The notes under the pieces: generated by a model
Seen by the model: the letters and a program-made list of their open reading frames with translations, nothing else
Database searches by the model: none
Told to the model about the DNA's origin: nothing
Assembly (NCBI GenBank): GCA_902780385.1
Contig: CACZFF010000023.1
Span: 1 to 42,019 of the forward strand
Length of the DNA stretch: 42,019 bases
Direction: 5' to 3'
DNA from: an uncultured Lachnospiraceae bacterium
GTDB taxonomy: Bacteria; Bacillota; Clostridia; Lachnospirales; Lachnospiraceae
In this document: one piece after another, positions 40,535 to 42,019 of the stretch
How the letters are laid out: each line of letters begins with the position of its first letter
Numbering within the stretch: the stretch's first letter is position 1
Position numbers and translations under genes: made by a program

Positions 40535-41361
40535 GCTGTGAACATGAGGTCAGATTTACAATTAAACCAACAGACGATGCCTGTAGATTCCATTTTGATG
40601 TACGTGCCTACAAGGACAGAATCGTTGCTCCTGACGAATACTCAGGGGCAACGGAAGTCACTCCGTCACATATAGAACAGGTACTTCCGACAACGGACAA
40701 ACTGGTAAGGGATGACATTACTGTACTTCCTGCGCCGACCGAATACCTGTCTACTGACCATAACGGCACTTTTACACCATCTGACGGCAAGGTAGGCTTT
40801 TATCAGGTCGATGTTGATGTTCAGCCAGACCTGCGACCGCTATCCGTCAGCGAAAATGGGCAGTATAGTCCTGATGGGTTTGATGGGTATAGTCAGGTGA
40901 ATGTCAACACAGGCATCAAAGCTATCACTGGCAAATTTGAGATAACAAGAAATTTGTCATGGGTAGAGGCACTCGAAACATCCATACCCCATGAGTTGGG
41001 GGCTGTCCCGTCCATGATTGTTATCTGGACACACAATAACGATGAGGCAAGACAAGGTGGTATCGTAATTATAGCTAAATGGATAAATAAAAATGAGTTC
41101 AATTTCCCATGGTCGGAAGACTGTTTAAATCCTTTTGTCGAGCGGTGGTTTTTACGTATAAATACTGATGCCAACTTATCGTTAGCCACTCCTACGCACA
41201 ACATACTTGGTCTTAAGCACTTGCCCACGGCTACGGAGTTCCATCTCATAGAGACTAACAACACGGGTAGCTACAAGGTGGGAACATATTATTATCTACT
41301 GGTAGCAGGCAGTTGGGAGCAGTATGCGGATGATAACAGCGGTAACGTAGTTAGACCATAA
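40531..41361 (+). CDS. Tail fibre-type protein
   Basis: A 276-aa protein, ATGA overlap. Two Ser/Asn-Gly-x-Tyr/Phe-x-Pro repeats (TDHNGTFTPSDGKVGFYQVDVDV; SENGQYSPDGFDGYSQVNVN) typical of Firmicutes phage fibre proteins, then a beta-rich distal domain. Likely host-range related. Confidence 0.7.
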   Translation: MSCEHEVRFTIKPTDDACRFHFDVRAYKDRIVAPDEYSGATEVTPSHIEQVLPTTDKLVRDDITVLPAPTEYLSTDHNGTFTPSDGKVGFYQVDVDVQPDLRPLSVSENGQYSPDGFDGYSQVNVNTGIKAITGKFEITRNLSWVEALETSIPHELGAVPSMIVIWTHNNDEARQGGIVIIAKWINKNEFNFPWSEDCLNPFVERWFLRINTDANLSLATPTHNILGLKHLPTATEFHLIETNNTGSYKVGTYYYLLVAGSWEQYADDNSGNVVRP

Positions 41362-41404
41362 CCCACCATCCCCACCTGACATGTGGGTAGAGGAGACAAC
41401 AATC

Positions 41405-41812
41405 ATGGACTTCATAACATCATTAATTCTCAACTTCCGTACCGAACTCACCGAGGAAATCCACTATTCGCATGATTACTGGATTTTTCTGCTTCCTTTA
41501 ATCCTGATTGCTACAGATGTTGTCAGCGGATGGATACAGGCTACGATTAATTCCACATGGGACAGTACCAAAATGAGAAAGGGTCTGTTCCGCAAGGGCG
41601 GTGAAATGCTTGTTGTCGTGGTGGCATGGCTTATCGGCATCGCTATTCCGTTAGACTTCAACATCGCCTTTTTCTTTTCCATTTACATTGTCCTGATGGA
41701 AACAGTTTCCGTCATTGAGAATCTTGACCTTGCAGGTATTCCTATGCCCGTCTGGATTATCAAGAGACTTAAAAAGACCATGCAGGATATGACGGATGGA
41801 ACGGATAAATAA
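41405..41812 (+). CDS. Holin, phage_holin_4 type
   Basis: A 135-aa protein; ATG 41405 has AGGAG nine bases upstream. The membrane segments (WIFLLPLILIATDVVSGWI; MLVVVVAWLIGIAIPLDF; FFFSIYIVLMETVSVIENL) and the KGLFRKGGEML motif fit the Cph1/TcdE family. A CCCAC/GTGGG hairpin (41371-41387) precedes its ribosome site and may tune expression. It forms the pore that lets the endolysin act. Confidence 0.92.
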   Translation: MDFITSLILNFRTELTEEIHYSHDYWIFLLPLILIATDVVSGWIQATINSTWDSTKMRKGLFRKGGEMLVVVVAWLIGIAIPLDFNIAFFFSIYIVLMETVSVIENLDLAGIPMPVWIIKRLKKTMQDMTDGTDK

Positions 41813-41823
41813 ATATGATCATT

Positions 41824-41850
41824 GGGAGTCGGGGAACCGGCTCCCTTTTT
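41824..41850 (+). terminator. Terminator between holin and endolysin
   Basis: GGGAGTCGG/CCGGCTCCC (9 bp) with loop GGAA and five T. The endolysin ribosome site follows in a few bases, so it probably reduces endolysin mRNA relative to holin. Confidence 0.85.
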
Positions 41851-41864
41851 AATTTGGAGGATAT

Positions 41865-42019
41865 ATGGCTCTCAAAGTAATTGACATATCCTACTACAAT
41901 ACCATCACTGATTGGTCAAAGGTCAAGACGGCCTGCGATGCGGTCATCATACGGCTGGGGTACAGAGGATGCACTTCGGGCAAAATCGTCTACGATGAGC
42001 AGTTTAAGACGTTTCTGGA
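41865..42019 (+). CDS. Endolysin, N-terminal portion
   Basis: The start of the 455-aa lysin that continues at position 1 of the window. ATG 41865 has TTTGGAGG eight bases before. The first residues, MALKVIDISYYNTITDWSKV, are the GH25 N-terminal strand with Asp7. Bases 41921-42019 equal 1-99, so the frame joins seamlessly at the ends. Confidence 0.93.
   Translation, partial: MALKVIDISYYNTITDWSKVKTACDAVIIRLGYRGCTSGKIVYDEQFKTFL
41921..42019. repeat. Terminal direct repeat, right copy
   Basis: Identical to 1-99; shows the contig closes into a circle. Confidence 0.95.

Noticed and set aside
1-42019. CRISPR array, diversity-generating retroelement or transposase
   Set aside because: No regular 25-40 bp repeats with unique spacers, no reverse transcriptase and no IS-type transposase in any frame.

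Overview
The window is a complete, circularly assembled temperate siphophage (long-tailed dsDNA phage) genome. Its first 99 bases recur exactly as its last 99 (1-99 = 41921-42019), so about 41.92 kb is unique and the endolysin gene runs across the junction. The host is most likely a Gram-positive gut Clostridia (Lachnospiraceae/Oscillospiraceae-like). The reasons are very strong AGGAGG ribosome sites, GTG/TTG starts with tightly overlapping genes, PcfK/PcfJ-type genes, choline-binding-like and CW_7-like wall-binding repeats, and an HK97-like head module of the type common in Firmicutes prophages. The host call is inference.

Layout. (1) 41405-2227: lysis, with a holin, a GH25 + NlpC/P60-like + SH3 endolysin across the junction, and a second wall-binding protein. 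(2) 2228-2395: 20-bp iterons, a long palindrome and a terminator. (3) 2394-5799, minus strand: an RHH protein and its partner with their own promoter, a putative attP, a tyrosine integrase behind a structured leader, an ImmA/IrrE protease and a CI-like repressor. (4) 5800-5963: operator/promoter switch. (5) 5964-20598, plus strand: early operon with Cro-like regulators, two exported proteins (choline-binding-like and L,D-transpeptidase-like), a pair of tRNA-like RNAs with enlarged anticodon loops, PcfK/PcfJ, a coiled/HTH protein, an HUH Rep and many small genes. (6) 20595-21268: ArpU/DUF1492-like late regulator, a promoter and an early terminator. (7) 21269-41361: HNH, TerS, TerL, portal, ClpP-like protease, major capsid, connectors, major tail protein, frameshifted tail chaperones, tape measure, Dit, Tal-like protein and a large CotH/Ig/LamG-like tail protein.

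How it works together: the repressor presumably holds the central switch, and ImmA would inactivate it on induction. The rightward promoter then drives early and replication genes, and the ArpU-like protein turns on the late operon for packaging, head, tail and lysis. Integration uses the integrase and a candidate attP between int and the RHH operon.

Features that standard modules do not explain: the tandem tRNA-like RNAs (8737-8991), a 14-bp perfect palindrome found three times (4993, 12967, 17895), a mutually exclusive hairpin arrangement plus a short opposing RNA in the integrase leader, and the 20-bp iterons beside the RHH gene.
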